Below are positions 11,401-26,400 of a DNA stretch of 64,000 nucleotides, piece after piece. The translations under genes were made by a program, and so were the position numbers. Numbering within the stretch: the first letter of the stretch is position 1; each line of letters begins with the position of its first letter. Under the pieces are notes generated by a model. That model did not search any database, was not told where the DNA came from, and saw only the letters and a list, made by a program, of their open reading frames with translations. The DNA is from Tetranychus cinnabarinus (lineage: Eukaryota; Arthropoda; Arachnida; Trombidiformes; Tetranychidae), in the NCBI GenBank assembly GCA_022266195.1, contig WHVY01000001.1, positions 3,038,001-3,102,000 of the forward strand. Reading direction: 5' to 3'.

Positions 11401-14400
11401 TCGTTTGTTTCGACTGTGGACTCAATTAGTACAATGTCTACAAATTACTGTCCAAATATAATTACATTTGATAATCCCTTTTCTGTTGTTGAACAAACAG
11501 ATTTACTTGAGCTGTTGGAGTAAAAATTGAGTTTCCCATTACGAAACATCAATGGATAATTTTCCGTCAAAAACTGATCACTGACAGGATTGCATGAAAA
11601 CCATGAACCCTTGAATAAATAAACTTTGAACCTGGAAAAGTTTGCTTTATAATGCATTTTAATGTGGCTACGAGTAAAGGATATTAAACATTGAAATAAC
11701 AAAATTGAAATGTTGCCGATCAAACTTATTAAACATTTATTATTCCTCAATAAAGTGAGGTAAAATTTAAATAACAAAACAAGCCAAAAGTTGAAGAGTG
11801 ATGAAGTATGAAAAGAGGGTGAGATGAAATTGTGAATCCAGGTTGAAAGCTGATGAAACTTGTTCATCGGTGAATATCGAGCAAGAAAAAAACCAGAGAA
11901 GAAAAAAACTGAGCAGAAAAAATATGAATAAAACTAGGACAAAGAAAAAGCAAATTGAACACATTTTTTCTTCATCCTCCTGTTAAACCAACTCGATGAG
12001 TTTGAATTTAAATGTAACTCATTTTGCTATTCAATTATAGCCAAGTTTATTGTCAATGGTAATGCCAAAAGGAGAATATCGTTTTAAACAGTTTTCCAAA
12101 TAATGATTAGATTTATTCCTCATGTTGAAAGGATTCAATGGATGAACTTTGGCAAAATGTTGATGAAGAAGCAAAAAACATTACCAACAATGATAGTGTT
12201 ATAAATTACTAAAGATGTCCTGAAAATGACAGTTGGGAGGTTTTCTTATCACACTTTCACTGGGAGTAAACATTATCGTTTAACCTTCAAAACTGGACAA
12301 ATTGTCCATAATTGTCAACAATCAAAATGAGTTTCAAATTTTAGTCAAATTTTTTTCTTCTTTTCACACAAATTTTGTTTTCTTTTTCAGCTCAAAATTG
12401 GAAATAAAAAAAGATTAAAATGTTGAGATGAGATGGGAATAGAATGATGAGTGAAAAGGCTCATTTTCTGAGACATTGAAATTCCAATCAATTTTGAAGC
12501 ATCACGATGCTCATGAATATCTGAGAGAAAAGAAAATTTCGAAACTTCGATTCTTGCATTTTTCAAGGAAAAGGAAAAAACTTTTTTGTATAATAAGCAT
12601 TTCTCCTCATCATGATACAAGATTTGACTGTTGAATCAATGAATCTTGAAACGCTTTTTTACGTAAAACCTTGAGCTTCCAAATGGGACAACAAATATTT
12701 TTTGTTGAATCAAATGAAAAGCTAAACAATTTGATGCAAGAATCGAGTTTCATTCTTGGATTACAGGTTGAACTTTTGGTTGGAGTAAACATTGAACATG
12801 AACAATCAATTGATGGTTATGAGAGAAGAATAACTAAACATGGAATTATTTGAATTGGAAATTATTTGAAACAAAGTAATTTCTCTTTTTAACCTTTTCT
12901 TAAATGTCGCTCTTTTCCGAGTAAACTCTTGAATCAACTGAAACAATCTCAATGGTTCATCATGAGTAAACTTTTTTCTCTCCTGCATCATACTTGTTCC
13001 GAGTAAATCTGTTCATGAAAGTCAAATCTGTAATTTTGTTAAACGTGTTATTAGTCGATTCCTTTTTTTACCTTCAAATGCTTACAGCTTCAATTATCTT
13101 TGGCAAAACTTTGCCTCGTTGTCAATCATGAGCTTTATAATCACTAATGATAATCTTATTCATGATTTCAAATTTTCTCCTCTTCTCAATCATTCTTGAA
13201 GCTCATGGTGACTTAAATTCTCTAATCCTGGTGACTGGAAAAAATGCATTTCAAGAAGTTTCCAATTTTCCTTTTTTTAACCTCTTTATTCAACATTCTT
13301 TTCATCCTGATAGTGATGATGAAAATGAAAATGTGAAAATTTTCCCCTTCTTTTGTTCGTTCATTTTTTACTCTTTTCTTCGTTCAATACAACAATAGCT
13401 AATTTCATGATAATGTTTCAAAGAAATGTGTTTCAATCAAGACTGATGATTAAAGATTGATTAGTTTCTGGAGTGACAAATTGACTCGACAAAAAGTCGA
13501 CGTCAAAAGTCGACTTTTGATTAAAAAAATGATTAGCAAATGTTGACATTGTGTTTACATGGAAACTAAACGTTTTTCAAATTTCGAGTTGTTTCCATTC
13601 GAATGGGATTGAACATTTCATGATTCAAATTGTTTTACAAAATCAATGGAAATGAAAAATTTCATGTTTTGGCGTAATTCATGATACTCCAACTTCATGT
13701 GTGTTGACAGGAAAATTAGTTTTGAGAAAAGATTGAAACTGGAAAAGTTGAAAGAATGTTCTCAGTTTTGTTTGAATGAATTAGTTGGAGTTTGATTTCA
13801 AAAGAGGTTATCAAATTTACTTGATAGTTTTCCTTCCCTGTTAATTGGAATAAGCCTTGATCAAGAATGATTAGAAAAATGATAAATATTGAATAATTTT
13901 CATTGAATCATGGTTTCATGTTTTTGTTGTTTGTTATTTCAATGTTCAATTGAATCCAGTTAAGGTTATCGCTTTTGGGATTCAACATGATAAACATGTT
14001 GGCAAATGAGACACTTTGATGAAAAGGAAACCTTGAAATTAAGATGACAGTGTTGTCTTTCAATGTGAGCTTTGTGAAAAGTTTCATTTCATCTGATTTA
14101 TTCATTTGATAAAAAAATTCTGCTGATTCTGATGAAATTCAGTTTGGAAACAAATTTTCATGTCAAGTCAAATTTCAATGGGCTCCTTGCGTGTTTCACT
14201 GTAGACTGTTCAATTTTCTCTGTTTTTTCACAGATTGACTAAACTTGAAAAAATCTTTTTTAATATTAAACGGAAATTCAATTCATCAGAAATCATGAAT
14301 AGTCAATGCATAAACTTCTATGTCGCTCAACTTTTCGTCCGTCAACCTTTCGCGTGTGGAGATAATCAAAATCCAAAACCTCTCCAATAAAAATTGACCA

Positions 14401-17400
14401 AACAATTATTTGGTTCATTGTACAGAAAAGGGCTACGAGCAAGAAAAATATTTGCAAACATTAGCATGATCAACAATCGATCGAAAAATAATTTGAAAAT
14501 AAGGTTTCTGGAAAAGGAGTGGGACTGCCCACTTCTTTCTGGTACTTTGATTTTAAGAAATTATCAATATTTTTTATTTCATTTTGAATATGTTCAACAG
14601 CAGACAGCAAGTTTCCCTCATTTTATAACGATATTTTCAAGGTTCGTATTCACCAACTGAGATCGAAACCTTAGATATTTCTTTTCACATTAACTTTTCT
14701 TATAATTTACACGGAAAATTGACGGACAGGAACCCAGATAATTGTATTAGCCAGATACGAATAGATTAAACGAGTAAATACAGTTATTTTCAGAGGGTTG
14801 CAGTCAACTTGTTCAATATCATTGATGAAAATTACATTGTTCTGTCTACGATTAAAGAGCTTACACGAAATTCAGATTTAAATATAACTCTCCATAACAC
14901 GCGATGCAAATGCTAGGCTTACGAACACTAGTTTGTTTGAGCGAAGCGAAGACATATGAGGTGAAAATGAGAATTTTTGTTCGACGATAACTCAAAAATA
15001 ATTATCACGATTTTGATGAAATCTTCAGAATAGCTTGCTATAAGGGTCGAAATTTACTGTATAGTTTTTGGTGAAGATTGGCCCAGTCCCAAAATTTGAG
15101 GATATTTTCTATCAATAGAGGGCGCCAAAACAATTTGTCACTTTATGCATAAATTGACACAAATGGGCAAAAACGGGTAAAAATTAATTTATTTCGCATT
15201 AAGACTCTGTTAGTTTGTAGGGACATAAAACCTGAGTCCGTTTGTGCGATTTAAAAATTTCTCTGATCGACAGTTTTTGAGAAAAGCCAGTTCAAAGTTG
15301 AAATTTCGATCGCCTTTGTTAAATTATAAAAGTAATGTAAAAGTACATGGTGTAGCTTTTGATGGTCAACCATAAAAAACACTTATTTTGAGTAACACTA
15401 CTTCCATAATTGAACAAAGGCGATCCAAGTTTCAACTTTGGCCTCGATTCTATCAATCGGAGAATTTATTTAATAACTTTAATGTACTAATTTTTATTCT
15501 TCTACAAACCTACCAAGACTCGAAACTTAACTCGAATGCTCGACTTTTTGCCTGCACTCTTTTTAAATAAGAACTTCTTTCGATAAATTCAACACATCAA
15601 ATTAAAAATATTTTGAAATTGCATATCAAAAGCTCAGACTACACTGTTTGCATTAAATCATACTAGATTTACTGCAAATTATTACTAATTTTTGAGCAAA
15701 GAAAAGAAAAACGATAAAGGATGACAAGAAAGCCTCGTGGAGAAAAACTATAAAAGGCTTGATTTTCAGCTTACTAAAATTGATACCTCATAAACCACCC
15801 TGAAAGCGGTATAACCACGGTAACCGCGGTACCACCCTATAACTAGAGGTTCTGAGTCTATAATCGAATCTATTAAAAGTAATTTTAAGTAAATTTATTG
15901 AAAACTTATTGCCATTGAAAACTATTGAAATTTCATGCTTTCAGGCATAAATAATGTAAAATATTCAATAGTGATGCGATCAGTCTGAAACGAGATTTCA
16001 GAAATAATTTGCGAATTTACGTGACAATTATCTCAATGAAAAGTAACATTTAAATTGCAATTGATACCACAAAGTAGACTAGATTCCGTTTGAAGTCTTT
16101 CAGCCTGTTTTGTGGTATTATTAGATAGAGCCAAATATCAGAAAAATATCTAAAAACTTTTGTTATAAAGCATTTTAAAATCATTCAAGGTTCAGTCACC
16201 CATTAAAACCAGCAACTGGACCCAAAATGTTGAACAATCAACAAAAATGTGAAATTCGTTTTACTGAAAAAAAGTAAATGAATCAAATTCAAACTCCGAG
16301 TTCAATGCAACATAAGATTTATGCACAGGGAAGGAATTTAAAGGATTATCCTTCAACTTTTACTTTTGTGGTTAACTTTTCGAATAGAAAATAAGCTCAT
16401 TTGAAATGATTACTTGCATCACAGACCATTAGTTGAAGGCAACTTGCAAAGTTTCTTTCCTTCTCAGATTAACAATAACCTGAATTGATCAGGAATCACG
16501 AAGGAAAAAAAAGAATGACCAACATTGGAACCAAAAAGTTGAATTGAAAAAACTTATCACTTTTCTTCTTCTATCCACTAAAAGTAAGAAGTAAATATAA
16601 CTTGGTAAATCCATTCCCAGTTAATGTCAAACTCAAGGTAAACTCAAACCGAGACTTTGATTTCGATTAGCATTTTTCACTCTATAAATCAAAATGTTGA
16701 TCAGTTGAAATTGAAAATGATATTTTCACAATTAGAGTCAATTAGCTGCTAGACTCTGCCTTAGAGATTGTTTGCATTTCCTTAACAGTAAACAAGAGTA
16801 AATATCAAGAAAAAATTTCCTTTTAAATTACATTAACATTGCTTTTAGCAGTGTTTTTGCAAATTGAACATTTTAATAAATGTTAAACTTTGATTAAGCC
16901 AAACAAAAAGTCAACTGTTATCAACATTTTCATTTTTATCCTCAAATATTGTGCAAATTGGCATTTTAATATTTACTGAATGCAACTTGAATCAAATGAA
17001 ATTGACAAAAGGAAAGAAAAGAAGATTAAGTAAAGAAAAAGGTAAACAAAAGCATGGTACATGATGAAGTTACTCATTGATTATCAGCATTTAAAGAACC
17101 GTTAATTGAACTGAGAATGCTATTAATAGTGAAGAGAAAAGGTTTATCAACAAGAGTGGAAAAACTAATCTGACCTTTTAAAGATTAAAGATGATAGCAC
17201 TTTGATTCGTTTGCTTTTATAAATTTCACATGAAATGGCCAATCCATTTAATAACATATCGCAACATTTATCGTGTTTTACTCTTGAAATCGTGCAACAT
17301 TTCGATTGATAATGTTATTGAGTTTCAAATAACTGGTTCTAATGAGCATTTTTCAGTCAAAGATTGTTCCTTGAACAGAACTGAGAAATTGGGGTTCAAT

Positions 17401-20400
17401 TGGCTGAACAAAACTAGGCAGAGATTTCTGTCACTGATAAACCAGTAGAGGTGCGATTGAAAGATACGAAAAGTTGGAAGAAATGAGAAAGCAAAACTTC
17501 GTGGACAGATTTTGATATATTTAATTAACTTTGCAAGAAATGAAAGTCAGTTGAAGAAACTTAGTTATAGATAATACAACTGAATTCCCTGACTGAGAAT
17601 TGAACAATGTTTTTTTTGCTTTCATCAACGATTCAAAGCTGTGTACAGGTGAAAGAGACTTGAAGTAATTTAAAAGCCTCTTTGGATGAATAGTTTAAGA
17701 AGCAATTGAAAAGATTATGCAAGTTTGTTACAAAAAATTAACAAAGATTATAAAAGACGACAAGTGAGGAAAGCAACTCCCAGTGAATCCAGTTGAACAA
17801 ATAACAATTGAAACAATCGATATTGAATGAAATAATGATAATTCACTTATGAATAAATGTCAAATGAAGCAAAAAGGCAGCAAACAATCAAAGCCTTTTG
17901 AGAAACGGTAAAAGCTAAAAAAATATCATTCTATCAATTGATAGTTTTTCCGTTATCAAAGTCAATCTGAAAGTGGAAAAATTTTTTGCTTTTCCAGCAA
18001 TTTCCTGAAAACATTTCCAGGGAAAAGCTGTATGTTCAGAATTTTTTGCCAGCAAAAAAATCTCGAAATCAAATTGTTGAGAAATAAAAGGTTGTATTGA
18101 TATTCATTTCTCACTCACTTCCGAACTATTTTCCTAATAATTGTTTAACATTAGTGTAACATTGGAAATTGACGAAAAGAGAAAAAATCGAAAATTGTAT
18201 TTACCTGTTTGCGAGCTTGGCGAATCTGAAAACCATGGGAATGGGATTTTGGATAAATAATCTTTTCGTGCTTATTGGAAGGCCACTTAATCTGGTAATC
18301 GTGGCGGACTGATGATGAGGTTAGTTGACTGGTTGTGGTTGACATGTGAGACTCACTTGATGTACCATTGGTTGAGGTTGAACCAGTGATTGGTGTGGAT
18401 GGGTTTTTGGTCATTGAAGCCATTGTTCGTGTGCTAACCCAAAGCTCTTGGATAACACAGAAGTAGCAAATGACCATGAGAACTCCAGGAAGGACAAACA
18501 TAACAAGCAACTGATAGATGGCTATGATGGCAGCCCAGTCATCATCAGCATCCCAACAGTAATAGGCAGTAGCTGAGGTGGAACTATTGTAATATGTTAT
18601 CGGATGAATTCTCTGAATTGTTTTCCGATGAAAAGAAAAATAGAAAAAAGAAAATGTTGAAGAAAAATTTTTGTTTATGATAACAAAGAAGAGATGAAAA
18701 AAGGCTTTTTTATTACACATTATTTATTGGAAAATGAAATGAAACATTTTCTTCAGCTAATGTTACAAGTTACAGATGAGTTTGGATAACACCAACAAGT
18801 CTCAATAATGTGATGGAAAAAATTTCATGTTTTCCTTTTTCTTCTTTTCTTCTCCAATCAGATTCCAATTGAATTTCAATTTAATATCATTTTCTGTTTA
18901 ACTTTTTCCCTCATTCCTCTCTTGAATCTTTTCCTTTGGACAAGCTAAGTAAGAGTCTATCAAATGGTTGTATAAATGTTATCGTTATTGGGAGTGAATA
19001 ATGAGATAACATTTATCATTTACATGAAAAGACATTTGCTTACGATTAGTTATCAATTTCTTGCCTGAATAAATCTTGTTTTGCTTTTATTTGCACTTCT
19101 CACTTGCCTTTACAGTCAACTGTTTGTAATTATTTTTATGCATTTACTAATTGTTTTCTGGTTCGTCTTTATGTGACTACCGATAAAAACATGGCAATAA
19201 TGATACAGAACACGAGGTTACCAGAAGAGACAAAAAACTCTAGACGATTATGTGCTTAGTGTGTTTGTTTAAATGTTGTTTAATTATCTCTTGAAGCTTT
19301 TATTCATTAACGTTCATGGGTTGAACCATTTGTCAAATAAATTAGCTGACAATGAAGAAACAAAAGGTGTATTCATTGTAATTAACACGAAAAGTGCATA
19401 AAAACGATTCCAGCAAAAGCCTGATTCCACAAAACTAGGCAAATATAATTGACACAACAATTGAATTTAATTGAATATTTTTATTCAAAGGTCATTTTGA
19501 TTCAGATTCAAGATAATGTTTCAAGAAATTGAAAGTCTGAATGGGAAAAGTCGATGAAACTCAACTCTCCAAGTCTGGACAAATTTCAATATTTTTGATG
19601 AGAAAATCTTATCATATTCTTGGAGTCACAAAAGTATCATGTTTAATCTTCAGGAAACAATCCTAAACAATCAGTTGATCAGACAGTAAACAAGATGAAT
19701 TATTGGACAGACGAATGCTTGCGAAAATGATTTAACCATTTTTGCTCTTTTGTCGTCAATCAAGTTATTGTAATCAATACTAATTGCAAGATAATTCAAC
19801 TTATTCAATTGTAACCCATGATAAAGTTTAGCATTAACGTGATGAGATGAAAACATTTTACAAATGTTTATTTCGTTTATTCGCTGTTATTTTTACATCT
19901 CAATGCAAACCTGATAACAAGACGATTAACAATTATTAATACATTTTTATCATTGAACATGATTGAAACAAAATTGCTTTTCATGATAAACGACAAATAC
20001 ACAATTCACAATCGGGTTTAGCATTGAAATTAATCTTTTCCATTTTTTTTCTTCTTCTCCCCTTTTCTCACCCAACGAATATCATTATTAATATCATTCC
20101 CAGTATAAATATTTATCAATAGCATTTACTAATAGATTATAGTTATAGACAATATTTACACTGACAATGATAATCTTGTACATTTTGGGTTCACTATTTC
20201 ACTGTTCAATAACAACTTGTCAAAATAATTTTACATTGAACGCGTGAAGCCTTTGTCACCCAGTGCTGTAAAGGTCTTGAAAAATTTGGATAATTCAATT
20301 GAATTTGGACAAAAATACGCCAACACTGGATGATAACTGGAACGGAAACGATAAAAGTATCAGATTTGAGTCAATTTTATTCAATTATCACTGAATAAAA

Positions 20401-23400
20401 GTCATGAAAGAGAAAAAGTTGAAAACATAAAATTCTATTCTTTTCTTTCTTCTTTTTTCATGTTTCCAATTTTAATTATGATAATAGCAATTGAATTGGA
20501 AACTATTTTTGGCTTTTTTTCGTCAATTCAGTGTTGCAATCCAAAATCTCAATTCTCGGTTCAGTAAAGTTCAGGAAGAAAGAGAAAAGAAAATTTAATT
20601 TTCTTCATTTCTATCGATTGATTTCCTTTTTTTACTCAACAATAATTAATTGAACTCAATCTGCATATTGAACCAATTTCATCTGAACGTGATTCGGTCA
20701 TACAATTGCATGTAATACCAACAACAATCAGATCAACGTGACTTGATGATTAGCCATTGGTTCAGTTCTAAGAAGTTCATGATTAACTTTTACTGTTTAT
20801 GAAAGAATTTAAATGAATTCATTGTTTGCAAATTTTCCGAGAAAAGAACTGAACAATGAAAAATGAATCTGCTAATGATTTGTTAACCATGAAAGTGTTG
20901 GATAAAACTGGGTTTTCGTTTCTTCTGCTTCTCTTTAACTGTCTATCAAAAATGCTTTTGATGGTTGGATAAAAAATTAGTCCCACGTTATCACATTATT
21001 GGTTATTCATCTGTATTTTTGTTCAATAGTTTCAAGAGGTTTTCCTGATGAAATGAATGAACGAAAAAAGACTCTTGAAACAAGGCTTTTGCACTCTAAT
21101 CAATTGAGTAAAACAATATGGAAAAGGATATTTTGTTGTCTTCCTGAGAAGGGAAAATTTCATTCATTTGATGAGGTAAAGAATTTTAGAAAAAAAAGAA
21201 TGATAATTTATCATCAGCTAATGAATTATCATCTTATTTGAGCTTCCTGAGTAGGGTCTAAGTATTAGTGAGTGGTTTTTCAGAACGTGAATATAATGGT
21301 AATCAAATGAAAGATGATCAAGTACATGATGATAGCGTATGATGAAAATGATGAAAATGCTGATGATAATGAAATAAAAAGAGTGAAATGCAAACAAAAA
21401 GATGATGAATAATCATGGAGGAAAAGATTTGAAAGGTTAAGAGTTTTACTTTTCCTTTTTTTTCAAATGCAATTGCAACTGTAAAATATCAAAGATTAAT
21501 TGAAAAGCCAATTTCCATCAAAGTGAATAGGTCATCAAGAGATCAAGGTTTACTTACCTTTGTAAAAACAACTGGAAGAGCAAGTATAACGGCCAAAGAC
21601 CAAACTAGCAAAAGGCCTCGACGGCTTGTACTTAAGGTGCATAATCGCCTTGCTTTGATTGGATAAACAATCACTAAAAATCTGTCAAGAAAAGTATAAG
21701 AAAAAATCAAAATTTTGGTCAATATGGATTCAATTCAGACAAAATTTTTGGAGTTTTTTGATAACTTAATCAAGAAAAACAAAAAATATTTTAAGGAATA
21801 TGCAGATTATGCGAAAATGTACGTGTTTGGATGGTCAGGAATTTACTTCAAATCATTTATTGACTAACAAGGGAAGGTTCTCTGATCGCAAAGTCAGATA
21901 TTTTCAAACACGGTAAACGCAAAGATCAGTTAGAGATCATTCTTTCAGCACTTAACGCAACAAATCGGTCAATTTTTACCAAAGTCGCCATCTATTAGGT
22001 CAAGCAATTATCTTCAAGGTTTAGCATTTACATATTAATGTCTCTAAAACAATAAAATAAACATCTAATAACCAACCTAATAAACAACAATAAAAACACC
22101 TAAAAATTGCGTCAACTGAAACCCCAATTCGTTGTGTTAAGTGCAGCTACCAGTGTACTTAAACTGTCTGTCTCACGAGTCAACAATAGATTAATCGTAA
22201 TCAGTATTTGGTTAACCTTGTCTAATCCACATAAAACTGCTGAATATGAAATTCAATAAATGGAACTACTATACTTCAAATCTTAATCATGAGCTTATGA
22301 GGAAAGCTTCATTAATCTTGACAAAACCAAATTGATCATCATACAATTTTGATCATTTTTATTCAGCAATTTAATTATAATGTTGCAAAATGATGTTGAA
22401 ACTAAATTAAAATTTAATGCGTGACAATATTTTTCATAAAATTAGGCTCAAATTGGTGCGGAGGATTTGATTGCTCAAAGATTAATCAAGCTTTTATATT
22501 GTTATAAGTTCGTGAATAAGGTTTGGGATTTGGTAGTTTTATAACCAACATCATAATACCAACATACAAGATTTTTCAGGTCAAGTAGAGAGATCAAACT
22601 TTGCACCTAATATCTCGAAAGCTACAGGCCCGAGTAGTTTATAACGAGACTAATAAAAACTTCAAAATAACTTCGCTCTCTTTCATCATACAGTAGTAGT
22701 TAGGGTTAAGTTAACAAATGGGGAGATTTTTTTCATAGTCGCCATCTAACAAGAAACAACAGTACCTTTAAGATCGAATTTAATTTTGTCCATTTCTCTA
22801 TTGTCTAGTTTCTCTGAAAACTAATTATTACCGAGATGGCGACACCTGAAAATTAACTTAACTGGACTCCATGTGTTCTTCACCGTCTTAATTTAATTTA
22901 ATTTAATTTAATTAATTTTAGTTTTTTTTTATTTATATTTTGTGTTTTAAATTGTTTTTTAATACTCTGTGCACCCGGTGATTCCATCAAATAGTTTTGG
23001 TTTCATTTATTTGTGATGAAAACAATTTAATCAAAATTTGTTCTAAAAAATAATGTATAAAATATTTCTGTTCCTACATTTTGTTGATCCACTACAATTG
23101 ACCTGGGTGATCCTTTTATAAATATTTAATACTAAATTTCCCAAATTTTTGTTGAATTGAATTGAATTCAATTTACGCCGTACTGTTAATCACCTCTCCA
23201 ACCTTTCATACATTGTTAATCCCTTTCCCTTTCATTATTGTATTACTCAATTTGTACCTTGTTTTTGTAATTTACCTTTGTAACTTTATTAATGTACCAA
23301 AAAATTTGTAAACCTTTTCTCCTTTGTGATGGTTGTACATACCATCTAGCGGCGCATCCACATGCGTTCGCGGGTTACTTTCTACTTACTGAGAGTAACC

Positions 23401-26400
23401 GTTTGGGAGAGCGGTATCCCTATTCCCGTAATTGGGTGAAATTTCAATAAACTCTGGCCCTGTTTTGTTAACTTAACCCTAACCACTACTGTAGTTGAAT
23501 CTGAAGATCGTCTGATTGAATTTCGTTTTGAACACCTATAACATTGATGCATCTCGGAAGTAATCTGTTTAAAAATTTCCGAAAGGATTTGTAAACTCAT
23601 GCCAAAGATACAAGACTTTACTTTTTAAACAACCCATTGAAAGACCTTTTATGAGGAAGGTGTGAATCGTTGAATCTTTTATTGAAATAACCCATTGATG
23701 AGCTTTCAAAGCTAAAGGAAGACATCGTGAGAAGTAAACTTTGAGTGAAACCTGTGAAAAACAGGAATAAACTGAAACTCAAGATAAATGTTCATCAAGT
23801 GTTATCAACAGAATGAAGTGCTTATTAGAATCAAATCAATTTCAATCATTTAATTGGTGGCGTAATTAATGGGATTACTTAGAGTTGAACCCAGTTTACC
23901 CAATAATGATTGAAAATAACCAGATAATGTTCAACTTTGAGGTTAACATTTGAACATCTCATTTCGCAAGCCCAGAGTCTTGGCTGTAACATGTTTCTGT
24001 GTTAATATGTTTAGCTTGAGATGGAAAACTTTTAATCATGAAAATGGGATAATCATAATGATTAAACTATCAACACTAAAGCCATTACCTGTTTGGCCAA
24101 TAAATGAAAAGACTCTTTGTATGAAAGTTTGAATAAAAACCAAAGAAGCTTGTTGAACTTCAAACCTGTGAGCCTGGGAAAATGGACATTAATTTTACCT
24201 TTTTTTTATTACAAGGTTAACCATATTGTTTGAATTGCAGTGAATAGCAATAATATTACCGATAATAATGAGTATACATTGATGTATTTGAATGAAACAA
24301 AGGGAAAAAATAGTGAACCTTATTAAATGATTATAATGAGAATGATTGTCTAACAAGGAAAAGGTAAAAAGACAAAAAGTTCAACAAGTTGATCAACAAA
24401 AGACTCAATCTTTTTTCTCATTTTCTGACAGTTTCTCTTTAACCTCTTGTTTCCTCTTTCAGATTCATTATCATGATTACTGATAGCATTTTGAACATCA
24501 TTATCATTATCAGGGAAAACTGTTGCCTATTGGCATAACAAGAGGCATAACCATGGAACTTGAGGGTAAAATTGGTGAATTTGTTTCCTTGAATCAACAC
24601 AAATTAATGCAATGTTCAAATGAAATTGATTTATATTATCATTTTGAGAAGACAGAGAATATTATTGGAAAATGAAAGAAAAGGAGAAAAGGTGAAATGA
24701 AGAAGAAAAGCAAAATGAAATGCCGTTAAAAGAATGAGTAAATGTTAGTATTTACTCTGAGAGCATTTCATTGATTATATATTAGATTCTTATTAGATGC
24801 TTCACATGGGAAAATGATAGCAACATGGTGATCAGGTCAACAACAGGAGAATGTAATTGGAAAGGTTAAAGTTGTGAGAAATTATGAAAAATCATTACTC
24901 AATGCAAAGACAATGAATCGTTGTAACAATATTCACTGCTTTTCCTTTGCATCACATTTGGCTTGAGGCTTATCAAAAGGATACAAAGAAGCGGCCAGAT
25001 TGTGATGAGAAGATGATGAACATGAAAGTTTCAATGTTACTGATTAAAGGTTTCCAACTGAGTAGAGAAGTTAACGATTCCTTCCGTAATTGATTAAGAA
25101 GAAGAAGGAAAAAAATGTCCATGAGAATAAAAAGGGCAATAAAGAGATGAAACCCATTTTATCCATTCAATCTATTCTTGTATCAATCTTGGTTTCATCC
25201 TTTCCCTGTCATCATTATTGATTTGATATTGGTTGTTATAACGAAAAATATATAATTGTTTTCGATTGTTTTGGAGCGTAAAGGGAAGAAGGAAAAAGAT
25301 TAACCTTAATTCGTGTTCATTTCATTTGCAGTCGAGTTTCTCGAATCTCAATGAAAATTAATTCTATTCAAGTATTTAAAATTAGTTGCTCATTTTACTC
25401 CTAATCCAAGGCACAACATTGTCATTGCAACAATGAAAGTGTTTAAATGGTTTAAAGATGAGATTCAATGGTAAATCAGTGTTTTTTATTTTCCTGTAGA
25501 GAAGCAAATTCCTTCATTGTTTTGAGGTTAATTTATCCAATGTTGATTTGTTTCTTTACTTTGTTTCAACCAGATATTAACAGTTCTCTGCTTACCTGGC
25601 AATTTGAATGAAAAAACTGGTGGCAATGTGGGTAAAGGTATATTCTTGTGTAATGAGATTGCACTTGATGGGATTGATTTTTGCTGGCCATTTATTCAGC
25701 TTGACCATGTTGATTAAAACCTGTGACCTTTAATGATCAACTCTGTTTGCTTTCATGGGAATTTACTGGGAAAACATTATGATATTTATTTTGTATTATT
25801 ATTTTAGTTGCCAGAAAACATCATTTTGTTGTAACTTTTTGATTTTTACCTTGTAATAAAAAGTTGCAATTAAATGGTTATTTAAACAGAGCATTGATAA
25901 CAGGTTAGAGCAACAAATTTTCAGGTTAAAAAGGGATTCTCAATATTTACTGTTTGCTTCAGGCTTCAATCAAAGGTCTTATTAATAGTAATCTCTTGCT
26001 ATTGAATTGAAAATGTTAACTCAACATCGACTTGAAATGTCTTTTTATACTCAAAAGGTTATAATAATAGTTTTAATTTTCAATGAAATTTCAAGTTTAT
26101 TTAAATTTATTTGTAATCGCTTTTCATGTTTAAAATGTTCAATTATGTAAAATGGATTAAAATTGTCAGAGCAACTTAATCAAACTGGATTAACCATGAA
26201 AATTTTTTTTAGGTAAACAATTGAGAGTAAATTCCCAGATAAAGTTGAATGGAGTGAAAATTGAAGCTCAATAAAGATTTGAAAATTGAAGCAAAGCTAT
26301 TTGTTGTAAAAGAAGAAGAAAAAGAATCAATTATTAACTGAACAATTTAATCAAACTTTCCTCCTTTTATATCGTTATTAAAATTAATTTTTCTCTCAAC

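Larger units (their letters stand above)
9114..18204 (-). other. GPCR intron 4 (9.1 kb)
   Basis: Separates the third-loop exon from the TM6/TM7 exon. It contains many short chance ORFs (for example plus strand 13147-13398 with a hydrophobic start), a repeat copy with an inverted segment at 15210-15442, and a short palindromic GGTAACCGCGGTACC-type cluster near 15818-15833. No embedded gene is supported. Confidence 0.6.

Noticed and set aside
13147..13398. Plus-strand ORF in GPCR intron 4 with a hydrophobic start, looking like a secreted protein
   Set aside because: Phe/Ser-rich low complexity, no promoter or splice partner, no recognised domain; such ORFs are frequent in T-rich intron sequence.
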